Shown: in pieces, positions 53,225 to 64,000 of the stretch | Numbering within the stretch: the stretch's first letter is position 1 | Layout: each line of letters starts with the position of its first letter | NCBI GenBank assembly: GCA_025267735.1 | Contig: CM046303.1 | Coordinates: 56,313,403-56,377,402, forward strand | From: Mactra quadrangularis | Taxonomy: Eukaryota > Mollusca > Bivalvia > Venerida > Mactridae | Length of the DNA stretch: 64,000 bases | Direction: 5' to 3' | The notes under the pieces: model-generated | What the model saw: only the letters and a program-made list of their open reading frames with translations | Told to the model about the DNA's origin: nothing | Databases searched by the model: none | Position numbers and translations under genes: made by a program

Positions 53225-53705
53225 GGCAGATTCAGGATTTCTGGTTAGAGGGGGCAGAAATTTCTAGTTAGAGGGGGCGTAAAATGAATAAGTAGAATGG
53301 GGTTCCAAGGGGCTGTAAGGGCCTCGAATGGTCCAGGGCAAAACCTGACCAGAGGACCAGGTGACCGGCGGCCCCGGAAATTCCTTAGTTTTGGTTATTT
53401 CTAAGGGATTCAGGCACATTTTCAGAGCCTTAACTATCCTTTTTTCAGAGTATATAATATAAAGCATCTAGATAATTATATCATATTATTTCTAAAAGCC
53501 GCTGAATCATGTTAAAATCTTACAATAATGAGAAGGAATTGTTTTATAATGAATGCTATGTTGCACACGTAGCGTGCGAATTTGTTTTGACATATTATAT
53601 TTATTTCTTATAAATATCATATTTCATGATAGAAAAAAAACTTTGCTTGGGCAATTTAAGGGGGGGGGGTGTACGCCGGGTCCGCCACCCCCTAGAGCCG
53701 CCTAT
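53225..53705. repeat. mollusc-type dispersed repeat
   Basis: Starts ggcagattcaggatttctgg with two agttagagggggc words and ends with cgggtccgccaccccctaga. The start and end words are typical of a widespread short element. No open frame of interest. Confidence 0.4.
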
Positions 53706-53867
53706 GGAATGTAATTATAATTGTATCATGACATAAAATCATGCTTCTTGTTTATTAGTCGTCTATTTCTAGATAGTTATAATTGAAAAGGACAGAAATC
53801 CTGCGAAATTAAGTCAAAGTTAATCACGTTTCAAAGTTCAATAGAACAAACTAGACCTATCCCTGGA

Positions 53868-54185
53868 TGTGAAAAAATACCCCAACGGGTGTTTGTCAAG
53901 AAATTGGGTGCTGAGAAAATGAGCGGACAACATTTTTCATCAAAATGCCATAACTCGGAGACAAATCAATGGACCGTAATCAAACTGAGATATGCACATG
54001 TTTGTCTGATATCTGGTATACATGTATGTGTTAATTTTGAATCAAATCTGTAAAATAGGTGCTGAGAAATATATCGGACAAGAAAATGCTACAGACCGAC
54101 TGACCGACTGACAAGCTATCTGCTATACGAGTATACACCCCCCTTCACCCCCCCCCCTTCATTTTTTTTGGGGGGGGTGTGAGTA
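53868..54185. repeat. dispersed repeat ending in C/G homopolymer hairpin
   Basis: Contains gaccgactgaccgactgac, then a run of C's and a matching run of G's (about 54137-54178) that would fold back. Same general layout as 4186-4425. Confidence 0.4.
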
Positions 54186-54741
54186 GTATAAGTATTCTAA
54201 TGAAAATATGGTACTGTTATTTAGTAGTGTTAGATCACAGTATGGTACAAATTTAATAACACTCTTATGTTTTAGCACAGTAACCAATTACACCACGTAT
54301 TATCTACATTTTTAATTACATAGTGTAATAATAATTAGAAACATGGGAATTTATATTCATATAGCATTTATATTAAGAAACAATATTTTATATAATGTAT
54401 ATTTAAATTATTTTTTTATAGTTTTACAGTATCAATGTATAGATCTAACTTATTCATAATGAAATATTCTGGTATTGCTAACACTTTTTTCATGAAATAA
54501 AAGAACTGGCTGTTTTTATTGAAAAAGATACTGTTAAAACAAAAACCAACTTAATACGATAATCATAATAAATATATTGATCAACAGATTCAATATCAAA
54601 TTAAATTTTAATAAGAAAAAATCAGCGTCATTAAAAACAAAAAAAATAACTTAATTATGAAAAAAAGATAACTCTAACACAAATAATTGTTCCATGTCCG
54701 TCAGTCATGTGATTATTTTGTATCGAAGATTTTCAATTATC

Positions 54742-54899
54742 TTAGGCCATAACAATTTTCTTCTTTTTCTTGAATTTTTCAATATCAGCCTTCAACTTTT
54801 CCTCTTCTTGTTTTACATCAGTTAAACTTTTTAACTTATCAATCATAACATCTACTTTACCATCAAGCTCAGCTATTTTCTCCATCTCTGGTGTTAATT
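54742..54899 (-). CDS. polycystin-1-like, last exon: coiled-coil tail
   Basis: Encodes LTPEMEKIAELDGKVDVMID and a Lys/Glu-rich heptad stretch ending KKKKKIVMA and TAA at 54742-54744. The hydrophobic spacing fits a coiled coil, which polycystins use to assemble. On minus, AATAAA lies about 225 nt further on (54513-54518). Confidence 0.8.
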
Positions 54900-57800
54900 C
54901 TAAAATATACGAGAAATTGTATTTTGAAATATAAGTAAAAGAAAAATGTGCAATTTTTGTATTTATCATGTCTATTTTGATCGTAGGCAGCAACTGATGC
55001 CTTCAAAACTTTGACACCCCACAAATTTAACAAGAATGTTATGTGGAAACCTATGGTGGCATATTTCTGCCATCAGATAACCACATAACTAACTAGTTTA
55101 TTTGGATGTTAACTAGTTACGATGACTAGTTAACCACTTAACTTAAGAGGTTAACCAGTTACCGTAGCTAGTTAACCACATAACTAGTTAGTTATGTGGT
55201 TATCTGATAGCAGAAATATGCCACCATAGAAACCACATTAAAGCCGGACTTTTACCCTGATAGGATAGATAACAATTTTTTCCCTCAAAAGGAATACATA
55301 GTTTGATAAACCAAATAAAGCTTGTTCATAAAAAAACAATATTATTGTCAATTGATCATGAAAAGGTATAATAAGGGTAATAATAAAAAGTTTCAGTTAT
55401 TGCCTATCTATATCTATATACCTATCTATATATAGAAGCTATCTCACGTCGAAATGACATTTATGTCGACTAATCAATGCATAGCTTTAATCTAGACGAA
55501 AAACTATTTATAGAATTTTGATTTCGTAATTTCTATTTTTAGACCAAGGTTTGCGAGCTGATTTGACAGCGGTATTATTCACAGTCTGTGATTGGACGAC
55601 TTATTTCAAATTGTGTGACGTAAACGATGTAAACAAGTTACTGAACATAAAGATTTCGTCATAAATATTACAATGAGAAGAGGTCACCTGTACGTGATCC
55701 TCGTAAGAAAACGGCCAGATCTAATTTAGCGAGTAGGCGAGCGGACAATTTGAGATCGGGATTTAATCAGATTAATTAATCTGCCAACAACAAATAAAAA
55801 ATGAATTTGAGTTTTTAAAATAATGTTTTTACTTACTTTCAACATACACAAACTTGTTCTTTTCAGACGTTATACCCATTGCTCCTTTATTTGACTTCTT
55901 TTTAGGTGCACCAACACCCATTACCATTTTAGCTCTCCTCATTATGAAATTTACTATCTCATAATCATTAGATTGTTTTTCCTTGTCCATTCTGACTGCT
56001 GTAAATCCTTCCAGAATGACCGTGATAAAGAAATTGATGAGGATAATGTTGAAACTCAAGCAAAACATACCAAAGATCAAAGGACCAGCAATTTTGGTTT
56101 CTTCCATCATGGCTTCGTAATCAAATTTGTCTAAAAATGAAAAAAAAGAACCAGTTACTACGTGCATTCTTCCGTCTGTGACTGACAACTGTCCTAAATG
56201 ATTTAGAATCAGTGGTTGGAGGGGAAATGAAAGAACATTGAACTTTGATGACATTATATGACATTTGAGTCTGGTCATGATATTCATTTGTTTGGCTTGG
56301 GGGATTGTATTTTCACTTTCATGAGAAGGTTTTTAATTTAAAAAGCAACTATGAAAATGTAAGTGTAAGTTATAAATCACTTCTCAAATAGCACACAAAT
56401 CGTACACCGCCGCAAATTGATTATAAAACAAGAATTATAATGTTCAAGGAGAAAGGTTAATAGCTTTCTATTAAGTCCTCATATTGACATAATTATTTCT
56501 TTTGTTCAGTGTATATTGAACTTAAATGGAATGGAAATAATTAATTTCTTTTACTAATAGAAATAAATGCGCGTGGATAACATAATAGGCTCTCAGGATG
56601 TATCATCACGAGACTTGTGTCTGGTCATAACTCACAGAGACAATTCATTGGAAAATTAAACTATGAAAATAATAGAACAAAAAAAGTAGAAGACTTGACC
56701 GAATGGTAACGACATTACACGAGTAATAATTGGATAGCCAGCTTCATGTTGCTTTAAATCTCGTCTAAAAGCAAGAAACTTTATCCTACTAGCTAAGTTC
56801 TAGGCATCCTCGTACTAAAAGGACATCAAGATCCTCGATCTGACTATTCAGAATCTTGATAGACTCTGGGAACGAGAATAAGTACTGGGGTACCAGGAAG
56901 CGGACTTGAAAGTTATTAATTTAGGAAGAAAGAACTTTTTTTCACAATCGAGCTAAAACAAGTTGGTATATACATTTGCATACTCGTACATATTATATAA
57001 ACAAAACATAAAGACAATAGTTACTTACTAAGCATCATGGATAAAAGTGTTTCAAAGGTCGTTATATAATTTCTGAATGTTCGCAGATTTCTACCAAATA
57101 AGAGGAATGCAGTCAATGCAAATGCTGTAAAAGCGGCAATAAATACCACTAAAAAGCTGACAATAGGTTTCGCAACATGCATCAGCGTGTCTCCGAGTAC
57201 TGATATCTTTCTGTTGAACCTTAGCAGACGTATGAAACGAATTGTATAACAGAAAACCAAGAACGCTATCAAGTAACCACATAGCTGAAAATAAATGAAG
57301 AAAATGCTTTTTTGCATAAAAAATGGACGATAATTAGAAATAAAATTTAAGATAATCACTACAATTATTTCACAGTGATAGATATCACGAGAAATATTTC
57401 TTTAAGAAAACATATTGATTAGTTAGTTTAAACATATTTATTTCTCAGAAAGCCTTCATAAACAAATTTAATTCAATGTAATTCTTTTCTATAACATAGA
57501 TTTTAAGCTCCTTTGATAGTCTCAACTACAAATAATACCATAACAAAAATAAGCAAAATTAAAAAAAAGCTATTAAAAATAAATGGTAAGGAATCTTTTG
57601 ATAAAACCTATGAACTGTAAGCCTTCAAAGTAAAAAAGTAAAAGTTTTGGTGGGTACTGTATAATAGACAAACGTTAATACAATTAAACATTCTTTGAGT
57701 AGGATTGGGTTGATATAATGTTTTTCTCCATTAATTGATTAATCTTAAGGACTATGTAATTTACGAATGTCCTTCATGACTTTAAAATAGGTGTGGTTGC

Positions 57801-60800
57801 AATAATTGAAATTTACAAATAATTTTCATTAATTTCAGTTTTCATTTTAATCCTAATGAAATAATAAGGTAAGTTTAATAGAAAAATATCAAAAAAGTGA
57901 TTTAGTAATATTTATTTTTTATGAAAAAAGTGAGTTTAAACATGTAAACTTTTGTGCAAGTTTACATGAAGCACAGTGAAAACAGTTAAAATAAAATCTT
58001 CCAATCAGATTGTGTACGCCCCCGTACAGATGCACTAAGAGTTAAAAATACAAATTAATTTATACTTTGTCTGAAATCAGTATAATAAAATATCTCTATA
58101 TACTAAAATTCATAATTTCCAACATGTCCAAAATACAACTTTACACAAAAAGTACGGTGTCCAATAATGGACACAGGTAATGAAAGGTACACACTTAAAA
58201 TAGGTATAATTCACTAATGTCATTATTGTACGGCCTGTTAGCGAAAAACGTTTCAGGCAAACAGCTAACGGTTTAAGTATATAATACGCGAGTATGAAAC
58301 AACCTGAAACAAAATAGTTCCAGTATATTGTGCAAATTAGTAACTGCCATTACAACGAAGTCGGCGGTGTTACTCCCGTTGATTTAGATCAATAAATTTA
58401 CAAAAAACAAGTAAACAGGAAAACAATTCCTCCTCTCCGAATTCTTCTAATAATTTGAAGTAAAGACTCTCTTGTCCGCCATCTTTAAACGTTTGCACTT
58501 CAACGGAGCGTTCAATTAACCGTTCATAACGGTAACGGTGATTGACAAACGTTAAATGCTTACTGAACGCAGGGCTGATAAAGAACTGGGACTGTTTCAT
58601 AAGAATCTTACGTAAGATGGCGAAATTTATGAAATTACTTAATTACGTTGAACTTACGTTTACGATGAGAGAATTTCAAAAACGCACTCGAAACTTAAAA
58701 TCTTTGCTACAGTACGATCTGACTTCAACGACATGTGGTGAAGCCCTCAAATTTTGATCACATGATTTGTTGTCAACAATACACTATAAACTACAAAACA
58801 TTTAAAAAATACAATATGTTCCACAAACTTCAACGAACAATTTCACAAACGGAGATTAGAAGCTCTCGAAGAAAATGCACAAGGGCTATACCGAGCCACC
58901 ATACTCTTGATTTTTCAATACACGGCCAATTTATACAAAGGTGGTATCACACAATAGATGGTCATCTGCTAACAAAACATCGACCAATTTAAGACGGAAC
59001 CGATGGATGTCAAAATAAAGTAATTAGGCACAAAAAAGTTCTCACGTGGCGTCAAATAAATACCTTAAAACAATAAATCATCAAATCTACGGGCATATAT
59101 AGTAATAACTTCATAAAAAATAAACCATTCTTAAGACATTTCATCGAAATCTTGCAATCTTTAGATAGAAGCTCAGTTCGCGTATGTACACACGTTTTTG
59201 TGATTAGCCCCTGACTTCCGCAAAGATGTGTAATGAATAAGTTTTTAATACACACAAAATGGACGCCCACATTTTGATTACCGAGCCCACTTGTTTGTTT
59301 GTTCATATATGTAAATTCAGTCACAGAAATAGAAAATGTAAGCCTCAGTGCATCTAGAGTAATATTGGTGCATTCAATATCTGCATATGCATTCTGAAAT
59401 TGTTTGCTAGAATAAAAGGAAACTTGCACAGAAAATAACGTATTTACTTCTGTATTCACAGGTGATGTGAAGTACCTACGATACTATTGCCTGGTCCAAA
59501 ATATTTCAGGCAAGAGGGATGATTAAACATTATGACATTTTAGCACTGCATTTACTCTAACCAACATTTTGAGGGCCGGTACTTAAAGGTACCTTTCTGT
59601 AATTTTAACTTTTACATAGTCCTTAAGGTCTTTGTACTATTAAAAGTCTATAAGGTCCATTAAAATCGATAGCCTCAATAGCAGAACGGTCTTAGTTCAG
59701 TGACCCTTTTCTTCTTTATTTAAGCACTTAGAACTTAAAGAATGCCTAAACATTGCATGATTTGCAAGAACCAATATGTTCTTCACAGCGTAATTTACTT
59801 TCTTATGCTGGTTTTAACGCTGTGTTGACACATTTTAAGTAATTTTCAGCGGCCAGAGCAGAGCACATAACCTAGCTTTCATTGAACCTTGTCTTCAACC
59901 ACTTCTAACATGTCAAATGTACTACAGACCCGGTTTCACGGATCTTCCTATGTGAAATAATAATACATCATGTTCTCACCTCATCAAGTAGTACGGCGTA
60001 ATGTAAATTTGTAAATATATTAGGATTGTCTTGAACATCACTCATTTTCCAACTGTTAACAACTGTTCTTATGATAAATAGAACAATTATTGTATACACT
60101 AACAGCAAACAAGCAACTTCCCAAACGTTCCAAAACTCCTGAAAGTAAGGCATGCCAGTGAGAAACATCCAGTAAAAGTTTGAAATACAATCCTGTACAA
60201 ACTGTTCCGCCCAGGAACGGGTAGGAATTGAGACGAGGATTCCATATGGATTCTGCCCAGAATGGAATAGAATGGACTTAAAATTGGCTTCAAATATTTA
60301 ACTAATACAAAAATGGTTTAACTCAAAGATTAGAGGATTGTAATATAATACAATACATACTACATGTAGTACAATGATACATTAATACAATATAATGGGT
60401 GCCAGCCAAAACAATACAAACCTTTAAGAGTGTTAAATAAAAAACATATGAACAGTAAAACATAATAGTCTATTTTATACAATCTTTTTTAAATTAAACA
60501 GCCGATCACGGCATAAAAATACAGGTGAAGTGGCAAAACTATGTTACTTGATCAGACATGGGTTGGACTTTTTTATATAATATTTATGTTATAAAGTGAA
60601 TGGCAAAATTAACAACTAGCCAGACTATAAAAACGGAAACAATATACTGGCCCAAATCAAACTTCCCCCAAGGTTACTTGGTTTCAGCAAATGACCATTG
60701 ATCATTTCATTTACTCACTTTGAAATATGAACCTCTCTGAGCCTTGATTTTTCTAATCTCTCTGACAGTGAAGAATATCACAAACAATATAGTACAAAAC

Positions 60801-63608
60801 TCCATAGCCATAACAAAATACATAAACGCTCCAGTATATCTATCCAATCGTAAAATATACAATTTTGGATTCACCGAAATGGCTGAAATAAAAAACAACA
60901 TCAGAATTTATAAAAAGTAAAGTTCAACGGTTTAGACCTTAAAATCAAGGGTCTTTATTGTGAGGTGGACTAAACAAACGAGCCTTTTTTTCTTCTCAAA
61001 TTAGATATTTGGTCGGCACTTAAAATTCGTAATTTTGTAATAGCTAAGGTGGTCAAGATAATTCATTCAAAATATAAAACAATATAAGATTGTGTTATGT
61101 AACATTGTATTTGACCTTTATGGTGTCCCAGTAGATATGTACATGTATAAAGTTTTAAGTCAATCCCTTGTGTGGTTTCAAAAATATAAAATGTTGTATC
61201 TAAAACCTTAACCAAGAAGTTATATTCCAAACTCCTATGCATAACTGACTAGAACAGCCATATCACTCTATGCATAGTCACGTAAAAATTGATAAAGATA
61301 TGATATTGTCCAAAAGTAACACTCTTTTGGGGACTGCAAAGACAATAGGCATTTATCTATTTCAATCACTGCTGATAAACAATACTTTTTAAAGTAAATA
61401 TAACTTAAATATGTTTATGTTATTTATTGCATTTCAGTTTCAGAATGTTGCTGACTTAGCTTGAAAATAAACAAAAACAAAATTAGATTTTCATCATGCA
61501 ACGAAATTTACCTCCAGTCTCTAGAAACTCCAGTAAGTACATAGATACTCCCCATAAGTTAACATTAGGATTATATAAGTTGAATTCTATGATTACTGCT
61601 CTAGTATGAGAATCAACCCAACTTGTTTCTCTAAGGAAATCTATAACATCATCAGCTGTGAAACTATCAGTACCTGTACAACAAATAGCAAGAAAGTGAT
61701 AGTGAATAAATTTAAGCTTTGAAGTGTATAGCTATCAGACAGATTATTAAGCAATAACTTACAATTTTCTACTTTAGTCGTATAATAAATAATAGGCACA
61801 AGCTTTGATGCGCGTATAAATTAAACCACGAACGTTTAATCGCATCAAATCAGTGCTTATATTTAATTATACGATAAAACATACACAAGTGTAAGTTATT
61901 TCGTAGAAGCATCGCTAAATATATTACTAGCGAACATATATTTTGTAGAACTATTCTTTTTACCAATTTACTCAACGATGAAACATAATTCTGATGAAAT
62001 TTACCCAGTCGTAATAAGTACGAAAAAAGTATTGATATATATTAAAATAGCATTTCTTGCTCAGGGATGTTAACAATGCTCCTAGTGGAGTTCGAACCCA
62101 GGGACTCTCAATTTTTAAGGGCGCACCCAACCGTTCGATCGTTCCTCTAATACACCCAAAACAAGTTTCCATTTACCTAATTCAGCAACATAACCACCAC
62201 CTCCGTACGTAGCAAACTCTCCAACATATGGATAACCATCTAGTTCATCCCAATGTCTATACGTGTAATATGTGTGTGGTATCTGTGTCCAGTCTGTAAA
62301 CAGATACGACAAATATTATACTTATGTTGAATACAAGCTTAACTTACTCATTTTTTAAATATTTTTTAACGTCGCATTCAACACATATATAGGTCATATA
62401 CACGACGGTCAGCTCTTCCTACTATAGGTTTCCTGGACACTTTTTCTATCACCAACACTAACTTACCATACCACGAGGCCGACAACTCATATATAGGGTA
62501 TGACGTGCCGCGAGCGGGTTTCGAACCCCCGATCTCCGGATTCGAAGTCAGACATGCTAACCACTACGCCACGGCCGCGGCTTCAACTTACTCATTTAAG
62601 GTCAGCTATTATGACCAATAAAAACAATGGTCTTAATACAAGGATATTCGTAAAAATGGACATTATTACCATTAAATCAACCTTCAACCACAATAGATTA
62701 GCATGATTAATACAATAAAGTTCAACTATTAGGACCATAAAAACAATAATCTTAATAGCAGAACGGTCTAATACCTTTTTCTCAAATTAAGCATTTTGGA
62801 CTAATAAAAAATGACAAAATACACATGACTTCGTAATAACTAAAGAAGTATTTTGGGGGAAATTTTACAAAATCATATATGATGTTTTTGAATGCATTTA
62901 GTTATATAAAAATCAGCTTATATCTTTCTTAGCATTAAAGTATAAGAACTTACTAGTTAGGTCCATCTTTTGCCATCCTGGAAGATAACTATCTCTGTCT
63001 TCACGTGATACAGAATAACTACTCTCACAAAAATACATAAGATAGTTCATTGGTGCTTCACATTTTTCTAAATAGATAACAAACACATAAAAAGTAATCA
63101 GACAAGACAAATGTTAATACAAAAAGTCAATCTGTTTCAACATTTTATTTTGTTTTCAGCTACTTAAAAGTTTTTTGACACTGTCATGAATCTCGCGTCA
63201 TTGAATATTTGCATAAACCATTGTATATAGTACTATATTACAGTCGGGAAGTTTGAGCATTTTATAGCATAGACAACAGTCGAAAGAGTTTGAAAAGTAC
63301 ATAATTATCAGCAAAGTGGTGAACATACCATCAAATTGGTCGGGCTGACTACTTTCTGCTTCAAACTCTAGGAAACTTATGCTTAAGTCTTTGAAATTTT
63401 TGCTTGACACTCCACTACCCCATTTCAGGACAATATACATACCTGATTTAACTCTAACTTGTCTAAGTCTAGCTCCACCAGCCAAGATGCTTTGTCTATC
63501 AATTATAAGAGGTTCTGTATACATTTCTCCATTATAAAAAGTTCTATCATATAGACCATTTACAAATACATTCTCTGTCCAATTCCAGAAATCATCAAAC
63601 CTTGCAAT
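54742..63608 (-). CDS. polycystin-1-like protein, C-terminal channel part (5' end outside window)
   Basis: Nine exons, 5' to 3': 63443-63608, 62954-63067, 62177-62293, 61512-61673, 60719-60882, 59980-60138, 57029-57284, 55837-56130, 54742-54899; 1590 nt, 529 residues plus stop. A TRP-polycystin-type membrane protein. The extracellular TOP domain shows FWNWTENVFVNGLYD, GARLRQVRVKS, SSYSVSREDRDSYLPGW, WDELDGYPYVGEFATYGGGGY and TRAVIIEFNLYNPNVNL. S2 to S6 follow, with RFIRLLRFNRKISVLGDTL in S4, pore segment TFETLLSMMLNKFDY, and S6 ending NFFITVILEGFTAVRMDKEK. The C-terminus is a short charged coiled coil ending KKKKKIVMA. The pore and S6 look closer to the polycystin-1/PKD1L group than to polycystin-2, so a GAIN/PLAT-bearing N-terminal part is expected off the right edge. 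Confidence 0.85.
55051..55229. mobile_element. 179-bp foldback MITE with 48-bp inverted ends
   Basis: The ends start ctatggtggcatatttctgc and pair over 48 bp with one mismatch, centred on repeated actagtta words. The flanks read cTA and TAg at the tips, fitting a TA target. It lies in the last intron of the polycystin gene. Confidence 0.72.
55440..55790 (+). repeat. dispersed repeat, copy 2
   Basis: Same orientation and similar length as 25490-25860, with many single-base differences. Inside the last polycystin intron. Confidence 0.65.
57285..59979. other. polycystin intron without recognised genes
   Basis: A 2.7-kb intron. The part at 58370-59460 has several open frames on both strands, but none continues a family motif. 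Two ATGGCG words in opposed orientation (about 58480 and 58617) suggest a decayed DNA transposon. Nothing else seen. Confidence 0.4.
59800..59915 (-). repeat. SINE body fragment
   Basis: Matches the 3' half of the 2122-2430 family (gctggttttaacgctgtgtt, acattttaag, cctagctttc). No tRNA head. Confidence 0.45.
62060..62155 (-). repeat. tRNA-like SINE head
   Basis: The minus strand reads GAACGATCGAACGGTTGG, then box B GGTTCGAACTCC. It ends close to the donor side of polycystin exon 62177-62293. Confidence 0.5.
62353..62582 (-). repeat. tRNA-derived SINE with well-preserved tRNA head
   Basis: The minus-strand head GCCGCGGCCGTGGCGTAGTG has a seven-pair acceptor stem (GCCGCGG with TCGCGGC, one G-U) and box B GGTTCGAAACC. 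A seven-base loop CTTCGAA would place TCG at the anticodon, so an arginine-tRNA-like origin is possible. The body continues into the 2122-2430 family, so I call it a SINE and not a tRNA gene. Confidence 0.65.
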
Positions 63609-64000
63609 CTAAACGTGACCAAAACAGTGTCAAAATAAAAAAAATAAAAGTAACAAGAAGTATTTATTTAAAGACATATTATTTCAAAAGCACTTGACAC
63701 TATTTATGTCAAATTAAGTTAACTTAAAATACTAGTAAAACATGTACATTTGTACATGACATCATAATGGCTTATTAAAACTTCAGTAAGATACTAGTGC
63801 TCATCTACTAGAATACCCATCTCTACAGGATTAATAAATAGGGTCCCATTACCATCGAGGATATCAACAACTTATTTTAGTCATGAACCTATTAAAGAAC
63901 AATTTTTGCGCAACAAAACAATCTTCTTTAGAATATTGCTAATGAAAAATGAGTCGTAGGATAAGAAAACTTGGATATAAATTCCATCAGGAGCTCTGCA
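63609..64000 (-). other. polycystin intron reaching the window edge
   Basis: Upstream of exon 63443-63608 (acceptor CACGTTTAG). No further exon is convincing before the edge, so the gene continues to the right. Confidence 0.4.

Larger units (their letters stand above)
48255..54741. other. long intergenic spacer
   Basis: No convincing coding exon. It contains a hairpin repeat at 49293-49383, a SINE at 50040-50308, a G+C-richer repeat around 51350-52015, the duplicated foldback at 52321-52680, and mollusc-type repeats at 53225-53705 and 53868-54185. Confidence 0.5.

Noticed and set aside
53264..54185. Possible selenocysteine or other structured RNA around the C/G runs
   Set aside because: The hairpins are explained by homopolymer runs in dispersed mollusc repeats; no gene context.
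58370..58600. Minus-strand frame with LYFKLLEEFGEEELFSCLL
   Set aside because: It looks protein-like for about 25 residues but lies in a polycystin intron beside opposed ATGGCG words typical of transposon debris. No start, splice partner or known domain.
59052..59459. 135-residue minus-strand frame
   Set aside because: Lies in a polycystin intron, has no recognisable motif, and breaks the otherwise consistent exon chain on the same strand.
62505..62582. tRNA-Arg gene on the minus strand
   Set aside because: The acceptor stem is excellent, but the sequence runs directly into a SINE body shared with other copies, so it is the head of a SINE.

Overview
The window is nuclear DNA of an animal, most likely a bivalve mollusc. 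It is visibly AT-rich. Its genes are split into short exons with GT/AG junctions, and the introns and intergenic spacers are full of tRNA-derived SINEs and small inverted-repeat elements of types common in mollusc genomes. The species cannot be fixed from sequence alone. All exon boundaries below were read by eye from splice signals, reading frame and family motifs. For each multi-exon model the summed exon lengths divide by three.

Layout. (1) 3135-8567, minus strand: complete mitochondrial acyl carrier protein / complex I subunit NDUFAB1. Its second coding exon exists in two tandem, mutually exclusive versions separated by a 25-nt gap. Its first intron carries a ~2 kb foldback element with a second inverted-repeat element nested inside. 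(2) 12387-37744, plus strand: a complete thioester-containing protein (alpha-2-macroglobulin / CD109 / insect-TEP type) in 35 coding exons, giving proteins of 1509 or 1493 residues. It has a signal peptide, the GCGEQ thioester and its partner histidine. Two alternative exons encode the variable bait region. (3) 41568-42620, plus strand: an intronless rhodopsin-class peptide-type GPCR of 350 residues. (4) 45676-46500, minus strand: an unrecognised 274-residue basic protein with a probable non-coding first exon near 48.2 kb, next to E2F-like and CRE-like sites. (5) 54742-63608, minus strand: the last nine exons of a polycystin-1-family channel (part of the TOP domain, S2-S6, coiled-coil tail). 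Its 5' part lies beyond the right edge.

The rest is repeat-rich spacer and intron. It holds SINEs with recognisable tRNA-like heads, a hAT-like MITE with an 8-bp target duplication, two copies of a Harbinger-like MITE flanked by TAA, several TA-flanked palindromic MITEs (two of them fused end to end), an 80-bp palindrome with a 9-bp target duplication, an exact 164-bp tandem duplication inside a foldback element, and a decayed mariner transposase.

The genes show no common pathway. They are an unrelated run of a mitochondrial/metabolic carrier, an innate-immune effector, two sensory or signalling membrane proteins and one orphan. The most notable biology is the two independent cases of mutually exclusive exons, each with a different visible means of enforcing exclusivity.
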